Below, piece by piece: positions 55,818-62,587 of a DNA stretch of 64,000 bases. A program made the position numbers and the translations under genes. A model generated the notes under the pieces. That model was not told the origin of the DNA. It did not search any database and was given only the letters and a program-made list of their open reading frames with translations. Numbering within the stretch: position 1 is the first letter of the stretch; each line of letters begins with the position of its first letter. The stretch spans positions 1-64,000 of the forward strand of contig NZ_JBBAKG010000029.1 in NCBI RefSeq assembly GCF_040403615.1, in the 5' to 3' direction. Source of the DNA: Haliscomenobacter sp040403615. GTDB taxonomy: Bacteria > Bacteroidota > Bacteroidia > Chitinophagales > Saprospiraceae.

Positions 55818-56183
55818 TTAAAGTACCTCAGGAGCAAGAGATACGATACGCATAAACTCCTTCTCGCGCAACTCACGAGCTACAGGTCCGAAAATACGGG
55901 AACCACGTGGCTCATCATTGTTGTTCAGCAATACGCAAGCGTTGTCGTCGAAACGAATATAGGAACCGTCTTTACGGCGAATTTCCTTTCTAGTGCGAAC
56001 GATAACTGCTTTTGAAACGCTACCTTTCTTGACACCTCCAGGGGAAGCATCTTTCACGGCAACGACAATTTTATCGCCTACGGACGCATAACGGCGGCCT
56101 GAGCCACCGAGTACACGTATACAGAGCACTTCTTTGGCTCCGCTATTGTCGGCTACTTTGAGTCTGGATTCCTGTTGGATCAT
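55818..56183 (-). CDS. rplN: Ribosomal protein L14
   Basis: 121 residues. MIQQESRLKVADNSGAKEVLCIRVLGGSGRR at the start, FDDNACVLLNNNDEPRGSRIFGPVARELR near the end. Forms an intersubunit bridge. Separated from rpsQ by 123 bases with one CCCACG-family hairpin. Confidence 0.98.
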   Translation of the reverse strand: MIQQESRLKVADNSGAKEVLCIRVLGGSGRRYASVGDKIVVAVKDASPGGVKKGSVSKAVIVRTRKEIRRKDGSYIRFDDNACVLLNNNDEPRGSRIFGPVARELREKEFMRIVSLAPEVL

Positions 56184-56286
56184 GGTTGACGTCTGGTTTT
56201 AGAGGATTTATCTCCAATTCAGGAGGAATAAATCGTAAACACACGTGATAATACCCTTGAATAGAAATCGTGCTGATCATAAAGAC

Positions 56287-56306
56287 CCCACGATTAAAAT
56301 TGTGGG
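56287..56306. repeat. CCCACG-family hairpin directly behind rpsQ
   Basis: CCCACGATTAAAATTGTGGG; nine stem pairs including one G-U. Abuts the rpsQ stop codon at 56307. Confidence 0.85.
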
Positions 56307-56561
56307 TTATTTCGCTCTTTCGATGATTTCGACCAAGCGCCAGCGCTTGAGTTTACTCAATGGCCTGGTTTCCATAATTTTCACTACATCACCGATGTTG
56401 CAATCATTATTTTCGTCATGAGCCATAAAACTCTTGGTCTTCTTCACGAACTTACCGTAGATTGGGTGGCGCAGCTTACGCTCAACTGTTACAGCAACGG
56501 TCTTGTTCATCTTGTTGCTTGTCACGACGCCGGTACGCGTTTTTCTAAGATTTCTTTCCAT
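56307..56561 (-). CDS. rpsQ: Ribosomal protein S17
   Basis: 84 residues from the ATG at 56561 (MERNLRKTRTGVVTSNKMNKT), 4 bases behind the rpmC stop; an upstream in-frame start at 56591 would overlap rpmC. OB-fold protein with RKLRHPIYGKFVKKTKSFMAHDE. Primary 16S-binding protein. Confidence 0.97.
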   Translation of the reverse strand: MERNLRKTRTGVVTSNKMNKTVAVTVERKLRHPIYGKFVKKTKSFMAHDENNDCNIGDVVKIMETRPLSKLKRWRLVEIIERAK

Positions 56562-56565
56562 CACC

Positions 56566-56829
56566 TTACTGTTTACGACGTCTTCTTGCACGAATTTTAG
56601 AACGCATTGCCAACTCTTCCGGACCCATTGTCGTTACTTGACGACGGCGCATCTCGGTATTGAGGCGCGCAATGTCGCGTCGAAGGTCACGCAACTCCAT
56701 TGGGTTAGATAACCCTTTGATTGCGTGTTCGAACTTCATTTTACGGTAGAGCGATTCGGAATTATCCAACTCAGCCTGGAGGGCATCATCAGCTAATCCT
56801 TTTAGCTCTTCTAAATTACTGTTTGCCAT
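56566..56829 (-). CDS. rpmC: Ribosomal protein L29, slightly extended
   Basis: 87 residues; the L29 core is about 1-65 (EELKGLADDALQAEL, LRDLRRDIARLNTEMRRR) with about 20 further basic residues ending RSKIRARRRRKQ. L29 sits at the tunnel exit where SRP and trigger factor dock. Follows rplP after 127 bases. Confidence 0.95.
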   Translation of the reverse strand: MANSNLEELKGLADDALQAELDNSESLYRKMKFEHAIKGLSNPMELRDLRRDIARLNTEMRRRQVTTMGPEELAMRSKIRARRRRKQ

Positions 56830-56864
56830 TGGCTTAAAAAATTAAGTTTGATATAAATCATCGT

Positions 56865-56958
56865 CGCCAGATTGGGTTTCCTACTGATTATATTTTCACT
56901 AAAGAGGAAAACACAGCGAAAACTAATATCTGGCGCCTATTTGAATGCATTTAGCATT
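56865..56958. repeat. Hairpins between rplP and rpmC
   Basis: AATGC-ATTTA-GCATT at 56944-56958 overlaps the rplP stop codon. A longer stem follows: CGCCAGAT (56865-56872) with ATCTGGCG (56928-56935), enclosing TTTCC/GGAAA. Confidence 0.75.
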
Positions 56959-57376
56959 AAATTGCAGCATCGGGACGAGTAACGATTTTGGTCAAAACTG
57001 GCAATTTTTGCGCAGCAAGACGCAGTGCTTCGTTGGCCACCTCGAGTGGAACACCGTCGATCTCAAACATAATCCGACCTGGTTTTACTTGTGCTACCCA
57101 GTGATCCACAGCACCTTTACCTTTACCCATCCGCACTTCTTGAGGCTTCTTGGTGATAGGTTTGTCGGGGAAAATGCGAATCCACACTTTACCTTCCCGT
57201 TTCATAGAACGAGTCATCGCAATACGAGCTGATTCAATTTGACGGTTGGTAATCCGCGCACCGGTAACTGCCTTCAGACCAAATGTCCCAAACGCTATAG
57301 TACCGCCTTTCAGGGCCAGACCTTTCATTCTGCCTTTCTGTTGCTTGCGGTATTTCGTTCTTTTAGGCTGTAACAT
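56957..57376 (-). CDS. rplP: Ribosomal protein L16
   Basis: 139 residues. MLQPKRTKYRKQQKGRMKG at the start, ALKGGTIAFGTFGLKAV and VRMGKGKGAVDHWVAQVKPG are characteristic. Binds near the A-site tRNA. Separated from rpsC by an unusually long 291-base spacer that holds a 115-base inverted repeat; TACCTTTG at about 57450-57443 may be an internal -7 box. Confidence 0.98.
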   Translation of the reverse strand: MLQPKRTKYRKQQKGRMKGLALKGGTIAFGTFGLKAVTGARITNRQIESARIAMTRSMKREGKVWIRIFPDKPITKKPQEVRMGKGKGAVDHWVAQVKPGRIMFEIDGVPLEVANEALRLAAQKLPVLTKIVTRPDAAI

Positions 57377-57549
57377 TGTTTATGTATTTAGCGGAATTTC
57401 AGTAAAATAGCTGAAAACCACCAGCTTTTTGAAAAAGTCTGGCAAAGGTACAGCTTTGGATTGAAATATTCTAAGTACTTGTTTAAATTTTTTCAGTTAA
57501 ATCTTAAACAAACTCAACTAAAAAAATTTAAACCTCTTTCCTTAGTCTG

Positions 57550-57664
57550 ACGCAAAAAATTACTTCCCGATTTTTTTAGAGGGTTTTGAATAGAAAGCTC
57601 ACTTGAAATGAATCGTTCGACCTTCTATTCAAAACCCAAAATCGGGAAGTTAATTTTTCTGCGT
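57550..57664. repeat. 115-base inverted repeat between rpsC and rplP
   Basis: ACTTCCCGATTTT and GGGTTTTGAATAGAA on the left pair with TTCTATTCAAAACCC and AAAATCGGGAAGT on the right; outer ends ACGCA/TGCGT-like. The left arm carries about 6 extra bases. Ends 3 bases behind the rpsC stop codon (57668-57670). Confidence 0.9.
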
Positions 57665-57667
57665 TAC

Positions 57668-58576
57668 TTATCGTTTGCGTGGGCCTCCACCGCCGCCACC
57701 GCCGCGGTTATTGCCGCCGCCGCCAGCGTTACCGCCACCGCCGCCAGCATTGCCGCCGCCGCCACCAGCACCGCCACGGCGACGATCGCCACCGCCGCCA
57801 CCGCCACGGTTTCTATCGTTGCCACCACGGCCTTCACCTCTTTCACCACCACGGCCACGACCACCGCCGTCGCGACGATTCTGACCCTGGCCTTGTCCAC
57901 CTCCAGGTTGGGTTGTATTGGATGGAGCAGAAGTAGGCGTCAATTCACGCTTACCCAATACTTCACCTTTACAGATCCAAACTTTGATGCCAATTTTTCC
58001 ATAAACGGTCAACGCCTCTTTCCAAGAGTAGTCGATGTCTGCGCGGAAGGTATGTAAAGGAGTACGACCTTCCTTGTATTCTTCAGTACGTGCCATTTCA
58101 GCGCCATTCAAACGACCGGAAATGCGCACTTTAATGCCTTCTCCACCTGCACGGATGGTAGATTGGATCGACATTTTGATGGCACGACGGTAGTTGATAC
58201 GCGCTTCCAATTGCTTGGCAATGGATTCTGCTACGATATTGGCGTCCAATTCTGGCTTACGGATTTCCGTAATGTTGATCTGAACGTCTTTGCTGGTCAA
58301 TTTCTTGAGCTCTTCGCGGATACGGTCTACCTCCTGACCACCCTTGCCGATAATGATACCGGGACGGGAAGTATGGATGGTTACAGTGATGCGCTTGAGT
58401 GTACGCTCGATTACGATACGAGATATACCGCCCTTGTTAACACGTGCATTGAGGTAAATGCGGATTCTTTCATCCTCAACAACTTTGGCTGCGAAGTCCT
58501 TGCCTCCGAACCAGTTGGATTCCCAACCTCTGATGATCCCCAGGCGATTGCCGATTGGATTAGTCTTCTGACCCAT
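57668..58576 (-). CDS. rpsC: Ribosomal protein S3 with long Gly/Arg-rich C-terminal tail
   Basis: 302 residues. The normal S3 core is 1 to about 210: MGQKTNPIGNRLGIIRGWES, the KH motif RPGIIIGKGGQEVDRI at about 71-86, and RTPLHTFRADIDY. After GEVLGKRELTPTSAPS comes a tail of about 85 residues (218-302) made almost only of G, R, N, Q, D and A, with several RGG-like groups, ending in GGGGGPRKR. E. coli S3 has 233 residues and no such tail. The matching DNA is a GCC/CCG-rich tract at 57671-57900. S3 lies at the mRNA entry site, so the tail could reach RNA. Confidence 0.97.
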   Translation of the reverse strand: MGQKTNPIGNRLGIIRGWESNWFGGKDFAAKVVEDERIRIYLNARVNKGGISRIVIERTLKRITVTIHTSRPGIIIGKGGQEVDRIREELKKLTSKDVQINITEIRKPELDANIVAESIAKQLEARINYRRAIKMSIQSTIRAGGEGIKVRISGRLNGAEMARTEEYKEGRTPLHTFRADIDYSWKEALTVYGKIGIKVWICKGEVLGKRELTPTSAPSNTTQPGGGQGQGQNRRDGGGRGRGGERGEGRGGNDRNRGGGGGGDRRRGGAGGGGGNAGGGGGNAGGGGNNRGGGGGGGPRKR

Positions 58577-58596
58577 ATAATGGTGTAGTTGGATTG

Positions 58597-59001
58597 TTAA
58601 TTAGTTTGTTCCATTTCTTCTACAACCACAGCTTGATCATCAACCCCGGGAACCGCAGTGCGATTTTCCACAATGATCGTTACGTGGTTAGAACGTTTAC
58701 GAATGCGGTGAGCACGGCCGTGTGGAGCCGGGCGGAAACGCTTAACGATGGCACCGCCATCAACAAAAGCCGTTTTGATGTATAGGTCGTAATCGTCAGC
58801 ACTTTCGTTGCCTTCCAGTTTGTACTCCCAGTTGGCAACCGCACTACGAACTAATTTTTCCAACCACACAGCAGCTTCTTTCTTAGTAAAGCGCAGGATG
58901 TTGATGGCATCATCCACCTTTTTCCCACGGATAATATCCACTACAAGACGCATCTTGCGCGCAGACATCGTGACATTTTTGATTTTTGCTACAGCTTGCA
59001 T
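58597..59001 (-). CDS. rplV: Ribosomal protein L22
   Basis: 134 residues; core with MSARKMRLVVDIIRGK, ALNILRFTKK-like DAINILRFTKKEAA and the tunnel-loop region RFRPAPHGRAHRIRKRSNHVTI. The last about 20 residues (PGVDDQAVVVEEMEQTN) form a short acidic end. 20 bases before rpsC. Confidence 0.97.
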   Translation of the reverse strand: MQAVAKIKNVTMSARKMRLVVDIIRGKKVDDAINILRFTKKEAAVWLEKLVRSAVANWEYKLEGNESADDYDLYIKTAFVDGGAIVKRFRPAPHGRAHRIRKRSNHVTIIVENRTAVPGVDDQAVVVEEMEQTN

Positions 59002-59020
59002 GTCTGTTCTTTTAGGGTTT

Positions 59021-59107
59021 TAAGTTTTGGGCCATGCGTTTTGAGTTTTACACCTTGGTTTCGCTCGGTGACTAATTCAAAACTCACAATCCAGCACTTA
59101 AAACTTA
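59021..59107. repeat. Nested hairpin between rpsS and rplV
   Basis: Outer arms TAAGTTTT (59021-59028)/AAAACTTA (59100-59107), middle TGAGTTTT (59042-59049)/AAAACTCA (59079-59086), inner CACC (59051-59054)/GGTG (59067-59070). Overlaps the rpsS stop (59105-59107). The loop TTTCGCTCGG resembles CTTCGCTTGG in the divIC-sucD element. Confidence 0.8.
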
Positions 59108-59374
59108 TTTCTTACGGTTGCCAGAGTGACCTTTGTAATTGCGTGTAGGTGAAAATTCACCCAACTTGTGTCCGACCATGTTCTCGGTAACGAATACTGG
59201 AACGAAGGTTTTACCGTTGTGAACGGCGATGGTTTCACCCACCATATCGGGGATGATCATCGAAGCGCGAGACCAGGTTTTGATAACGCTCTTTTTCTTT
59301 GCATCCTTTGATGCAAGAACCTTTTCCAGCAATTTATGGAACACATATGGTCCCTTTTTGATTGATCTTGCCAT
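59105..59374 (-). CDS. rpsS: Ribosomal protein S19
   Basis: 89 residues. MARSIKKGPYVFHKL, TWSRASMIIPDMVGETIAVHNGK and KLGEFSPTRNYKGHSGNRKK are diagnostic. Head protein of the small subunit. Precedes rplV. Confidence 0.98.
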   Translation of the reverse strand: MARSIKKGPYVFHKLLEKVLASKDAKKKSVIKTWSRASMIIPDMVGETIAVHNGKTFVPVFVTENMVGHKLGEFSPTRNYKGHSGNRKK

Positions 59375-59380
59375 TGTCTT

Positions 59381-59464
59381 ATCAGCTAGCAGCTTTCAGC
59401 TTTCAGCCATTAGCCATCAGAAGTATGTTTCTGCTGATGGCCGGTGGCTCATTGCTGATAGCTG
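59381..59464. repeat. Imperfect inverted repeat between rplB and rpsS
   Basis: Left side, from 59383, contains CAGCTTTCAGCCATTAGCCA and ATCAG; right side (59431-59464) is the complement of CAGCTATCAGCAATGAGCCA plus a CCGGCC insert. Fills the spacer from 2 bases behind the rplB stop to 7 bases before the rpsS start. Confidence 0.8.
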
Positions 59465-59465
59465 T

Positions 59466-60302
59466 TTAAGGATTTTTGGTTTTTCTCCGGGTAAGGATAA
59501 GCTTGTTTGAAGCCTTATTCTTATCGCGGGTCTTAAAGCCTTTAGCAGGCATACCATTGCGGTTTCGTGGGTGACCACCAGATGCGCGGCCTTCGCCACC
59601 ACCCATGGGGTGATCCACAGGGTTCATCGCTACCCCACGTACGTGTGGACGACGACCCAACCAACGATTGCGGCCTGCTTTACCCAATACTTCCAACCCG
59701 TGGTCACCATTAGAGGTAGTACCAATAGTTGCTTTACAAGTGACCAGGATACGGCGTGCTTCACCAGAAGGCAATTTCACTACTGCGTATTTGCTACCTT
59801 CACGACCGTTCAGGATACCATAAGTTCCAGCACTGCGCGCGAGCGAGGCACCTTTACCAGGGCTCAATTCGATGGCGTGAATGGTTGCACCAAGAGGAAT
59901 GTCCTTCAAAAACAAGGCATTACCCGTGTTTGGTGCAGCACCATCTCCTGACATGATTTCGGTACCTACTTTCAGTCCATCGGGAGCGATGATGTAGCGC
60001 TTTTCACCATCGGCATACTCCACCAAAGCGATAAACGCTGTGCGGTTGGGGTCATACTCAATGGTTTTTACGATTGCAGTGATGCCATCCTTATCCCGCT
60101 TGAAGTCGATGACACGATAGCGGCGCTTGTGACCACCACCACGTTGACGCATCGTCAAGTGACCTGAACTGTTGCGACCGCCACTTTTCTTAAGCGGTGC
60201 CATCAGGCTTTTTTCTGGTTTATCCGTGGTCAGTTCTGTGAAGGTCTGACCAACCCGATAACGCGATCCCGGAGTTACCGGATTCATTTTTTTAACTGCC
60301 AT
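59466..60302 (-). CDS. rplB: Ribosomal protein L2
   Basis: 278 residues, normal length. AVKKMNPVTPGSRYRV at the start, GRNSSGHLTMRQRGGGHKRRYR, and the conserved peptidyl-transferase-region segment RGVAMNPVDHPMGGGEGR near 222-239. Follows rplW by 110 bases. Confidence 0.98.
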   Translation of the reverse strand: MAVKKMNPVTPGSRYRVGQTFTELTTDKPEKSLMAPLKKSGGRNSSGHLTMRQRGGGHKRRYRVIDFKRDKDGITAIVKTIEYDPNRTAFIALVEYADGEKRYIIAPDGLKVGTEIMSGDGAAPNTGNALFLKDIPLGATIHAIELSPGKGASLARSAGTYGILNGREGSKYAVVKLPSGEARRILVTCKATIGTTSNGDHGLEVLGKAGRNRWLGRRPHVRGVAMNPVDHPMGGGEGRASGGHPRNRNGMPAKGFKTRDKNKASNKLILTRRKTKNP

Positions 60303-60381
60303 TGTTATGGTCTTTTACGTTCATCGCCGGATCGAAACCACCATAATTGTTTCGCCGACCCGAACGAACATTGGTTAACCT

Positions 60382-60407
60382 GCAGTGGTAGCCGAAGCTA
60401 TTGCTGC
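60382..60407. repeat. Hairpin between rplW and rplB
   Basis: GCAG-TAGC (60382-60392) pairs with GCTA-CTGC (60397-60407) with a 3+3 internal loop and a CGAA tetraloop. 5 bases behind the rplW stop. Confidence 0.7.
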
Positions 60408-60412
60408 ATAAT

Positions 60413-60712
60413 TTACAACTCTGCGAAGAAATCAATGTTTTCGCCTTCAGCGAGGGTAACAATTGCTTTCTTGTAGGCAGATACACGGCCACGCACAACA
60501 CCGGTACGGGTAGAGCGAGATTTGGTTTTACCAGGAACAACCAGAGTGTTCACGGCTTCAACGGTAACCCCGTAAAAAGCTTCAACAGCTTTTTTGATCT
60601 CTACTTTGTTGGCTCTCCGATGCACGATGAAAGAGTACTTGTTCAATGTACTTGACAATCTCTCTGCTTTCTCCGTGATCAGCGGCTGAATAAGAATTTC
60701 TTTCTTTGCCAT
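60413..60712 (-). CDS. rplW: Ribosomal protein L23
   Basis: 99 residues. ILIQPLITEKAERLS, YSFIVHRRANKVEIKKAVE and the loop of basic residues (VVPGKTKSRSTRTG) are typical. Tunnel-exit protein and docking site for trigger factor and SRP. Follows rplD by 33 bases. Confidence 0.97.
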   Translation of the reverse strand: MAKKEILIQPLITEKAERLSSTLNKYSFIVHRRANKVEIKKAVEAFYGVTVEAVNTLVVPGKTKSRSTRTGVVRGRVSAYKKAIVTLAEGENIDFFAEL

Positions 60713-60745
60713 CTTTCAACTATTCTTAAGGCTTTCCGACACGGA

Positions 60746-61372
60746 TTAAGCCAGAGTTTCAACAATCTTTTGGATCGAGCTTTCAGATAGAACCAATGTT
60801 CTGGCATTCAGAATTTCGTAAGTATTCAAATCCTGTGCACGCACCACCTTGGTAGTTGGGATGTTGCGGCTAGAGAGGAATACATTATGGTTTTGTTCTG
60901 AAACCACAACCAGAGATTTTTTGCCCCCTGTGTTGAGTTTACCCAACAGGTCTGCAAAATTCTTGGTTTTTGGTGTATCGAAGTTGAAATCTTCCACAAT
61001 CACTACAGCGCCACTTTTGACTTTGGTGCGAAGTGCAGATTTGCGTGCAAGACGTTTAACTTTCTTGTTCAATTTTTGCTCGTAGTCGCGTGGACGAGGG
61101 CCGAAAACCCGGGCACCACCTGGAAACAAGGGGCTATTGATGTCCCCTTTACGAGAACCACCTGTACCTTTTTGTTTGTGCAACTTGCGTGTAGAACCAG
61201 CGATTTCCCAGCGTTCTTTTGATTTGTGCGTACCTTGGCGTTGATTGGCCAGATATTGCTTTACCGCGAGATAAAGCACGTGATCATTCGGCTCACCGCC
61301 GAAAACGTCATCTGGAAGGTCAACGGCTCTACCGGTCTTTTCGCCCTGAATATTGAAAACATCCAATTTCAT
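60746..61372 (-). CDS. rplD: Ribosomal protein L4
   Basis: 208 residues. The extended loop RQGTHKSKERWEIAGSTRK...KQKGTGGSRKGD and VFGPRPRDYEQKLNKKVKRLARKSAL are diagnostic. In other bacteria L4 autoregulates the S10 operon; no equivalent leader can be judged here. Follows rplC by 53 bases. Confidence 0.98.
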   Translation of the reverse strand: MKLDVFNIQGEKTGRAVDLPDDVFGGEPNDHVLYLAVKQYLANQRQGTHKSKERWEIAGSTRKLHKQKGTGGSRKGDINSPLFPGGARVFGPRPRDYEQKLNKKVKRLARKSALRTKVKSGAVVIVEDFNFDTPKTKNFADLLGKLNTGGKKSLVVVSEQNHNVFLSSRNIPTTKVVRAQDLNTYEILNARTLVLSESSIQKIVETLA

Positions 61373-61404
61373 TTTTCTTGAATTTAACGCCCCATGAACT
61401 TAGC

Positions 61405-61425
61405 TCGTTAGGCGGCCGTTAACGA
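61405..61425. repeat. Short hairpin directly behind rplC
   Basis: TCGTTA (61405-61410) and TAACGA (61420-61425), 9-base GC-rich loop; abuts the rplC stop at 61426. Confidence 0.6.
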
Positions 61426-62052
61426 TTACTTTTTCTCCAGAATAACGTAAGCCCCTTTGTGTCCAGGAATTGCACCTTTTACCAAGATGAGATTCTCTTC
61501 TGCAAATACTTTGAGGACTTTAAGGTTTTTGACCTTAATATTGTCACCGCCAGTACGACCAGGAAGGCGTTTGCCTTTGAATACGCGGGAAGGATACGAA
61601 GAAGCACCCATCGAACCTGGGGCACGCAGACGGTTGTGCTGACCGTGAGTAGTACCACCGACCCCGCCAAATCCGTAGCGCTTTACAACGCCTTGGAAGC
61701 CTTTGCCTTTGGTAACCCCTACAGCATGAACCATGTCTCCTTCAGTGAAGACATCTTCCACCTTGATGATTTCGCCAATGGCTTTCTCTACGATAGAGAA
61801 ATCGCGAAATTCAACCAACTTATGCTTTGGTTCGGTATTTGCTTTCTCGAAATGCCCTTGGAGGGGCTTGGAGGTATTTTTGGCTTTGGTATCACCAAAC
61901 GCCAATTGAAGGGCAGTATACCCATCGGTTAGCTCGGTCTTCACCTGTGTTACAACACAAGGACCTGCTTCTATGACGGTACACGCCACACTTTTACCAG
62001 TGCTATCATACACACTGGTCATGCCAATCTTTTTACCAATCAGTCCGTTCAT
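61426..62052 (-). CDS. rplC: Ribosomal protein L3
   Basis: 208 residues from the ATG at 62052 (MNGLIGKKIGMTSVYD); the preceding codon is a GTG in frame. GVTKGKGFQGVVKRYGFGG, THGQHNRLRAPGSMG and KGKRLPGRTGGDNIKVKNLKV are family signatures. Near the peptidyl-transferase centre. Follows rpsJ by 69 bases. Confidence 0.98.
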   Translation of the reverse strand: MNGLIGKKIGMTSVYDSTGKSVACTVIEAGPCVVTQVKTELTDGYTALQLAFGDTKAKNTSKPLQGHFEKANTEPKHKLVEFRDFSIVEKAIGEIIKVEDVFTEGDMVHAVGVTKGKGFQGVVKRYGFGGVGGTTHGQHNRLRAPGSMGASSYPSRVFKGKRLPGRTGGDNIKVKNLKVLKVFAEENLILVKGAIPGHKGAYVILEKK

Positions 62053-62072
62053 CACTTCTTGATTTAAAATTC

Positions 62073-62116
62073 ATTGCAATTGGTTTGCAATCAATAATGC
62101 ATTGCAAATTAATGCA
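62073..62116. repeat. Two hairpins of ATTGCA motifs between rpsJ and rplC
   Basis: ATTGCAA (62073-62079)/TTGCAAT (62085-62091) and TGCATT (62098-62103)/AATGCA (62111-62116). The second is 5 bases behind the rpsJ stop. Confidence 0.75.
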
Positions 62117-62121
62117 ATCAA

Positions 62122-62430
62122 TTACGTCAACTTAACTTGAATGTCTACGCCACTAGGCAATTCCAACTTGGACAGCGCATCTACTGTCTTCTGAGTAGGC
62201 GTGTAAATTTCAATCAGACGTTTGTGGGTTCGCAATTGGAACTGCTCACGAGACTTCTTGTTGACGTGCGGAGAACGGAGCACGGTAAAGATTTTCTTCT
62301 CAGTGGGCAGCGGAATCGGGCCAGTTACAACGGCACCACTATTACGTACTGTTTTGACTATTTTCTCCGTCGACTTATCCACCAAATTGTGGTCATAAGA
62401 GCGGAGTTTGATTCTGATTTTCTGATTCAT
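62122..62430 (-). CDS. rpsJ: Ribosomal protein S10 (NusE)
   Basis: 102 residues. MNQKIRIKLRSYDHNLVDKS and VVTGPIPLPTEKKIFTVLRSPHVNKKSREQF are diagnostic. Besides its ribosomal role, S10 acts as NusE in antitermination. Follows fusA by 157 bases, without tuf between, as in Bacteroidota. Confidence 0.98.
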   Translation of the reverse strand: MNQKIRIKLRSYDHNLVDKSTEKIVKTVRNSGAVVTGPIPLPTEKKIFTVLRSPHVNKKSREQFQLRTHKRLIEIYTPTQKTVDALSKLELPSGVDIQVKLT

Positions 62431-62467
62431 GCCTGAAAATCTGATTTGATGTATGTCAATGAATAAA

Positions 62468-62579
62468 CTTTCGGAAACTTTTACCGAAAGCGTTTTTTTG
62501 TTTCACTCCCCCATGATCTGGCCCACGAATAAATTCGTGGGCTGGATCGATGGTTGACTCCCAGAACCGAAGTCCTGGG
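62468..62579. repeat. Three hairpins between fusA and rpsJ, two of the CCCACG family
   Basis: 62560-62579 (CCCAG...CTGGG, imperfect), 62522-62541 (CCCACGAATAAATTCGTGGG, perfect) and CTTTCGG (62468-62474)/CCGAAAG (62484-62490). The first is 8 bases behind the fusA stop. On the + strand the last hairpin is followed by a T run, but no + strand gene uses it. Confidence 0.85.
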
Positions 62580-62587
62580 TTGTCGGT

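Noticed and set aside
57675..57936. Proline- or arginine/histidine-rich frames in the GCC tract opposite rpsC
   Set aside because: They arise from the GCC/CCG repeats encoding the Gly-rich S3 tail.
62468..62500. A + strand terminator for a gene upstream of 62468
   Set aside because: No + strand gene exists there; the hairpin is one of the spacer palindromes between fusA and rpsJ.
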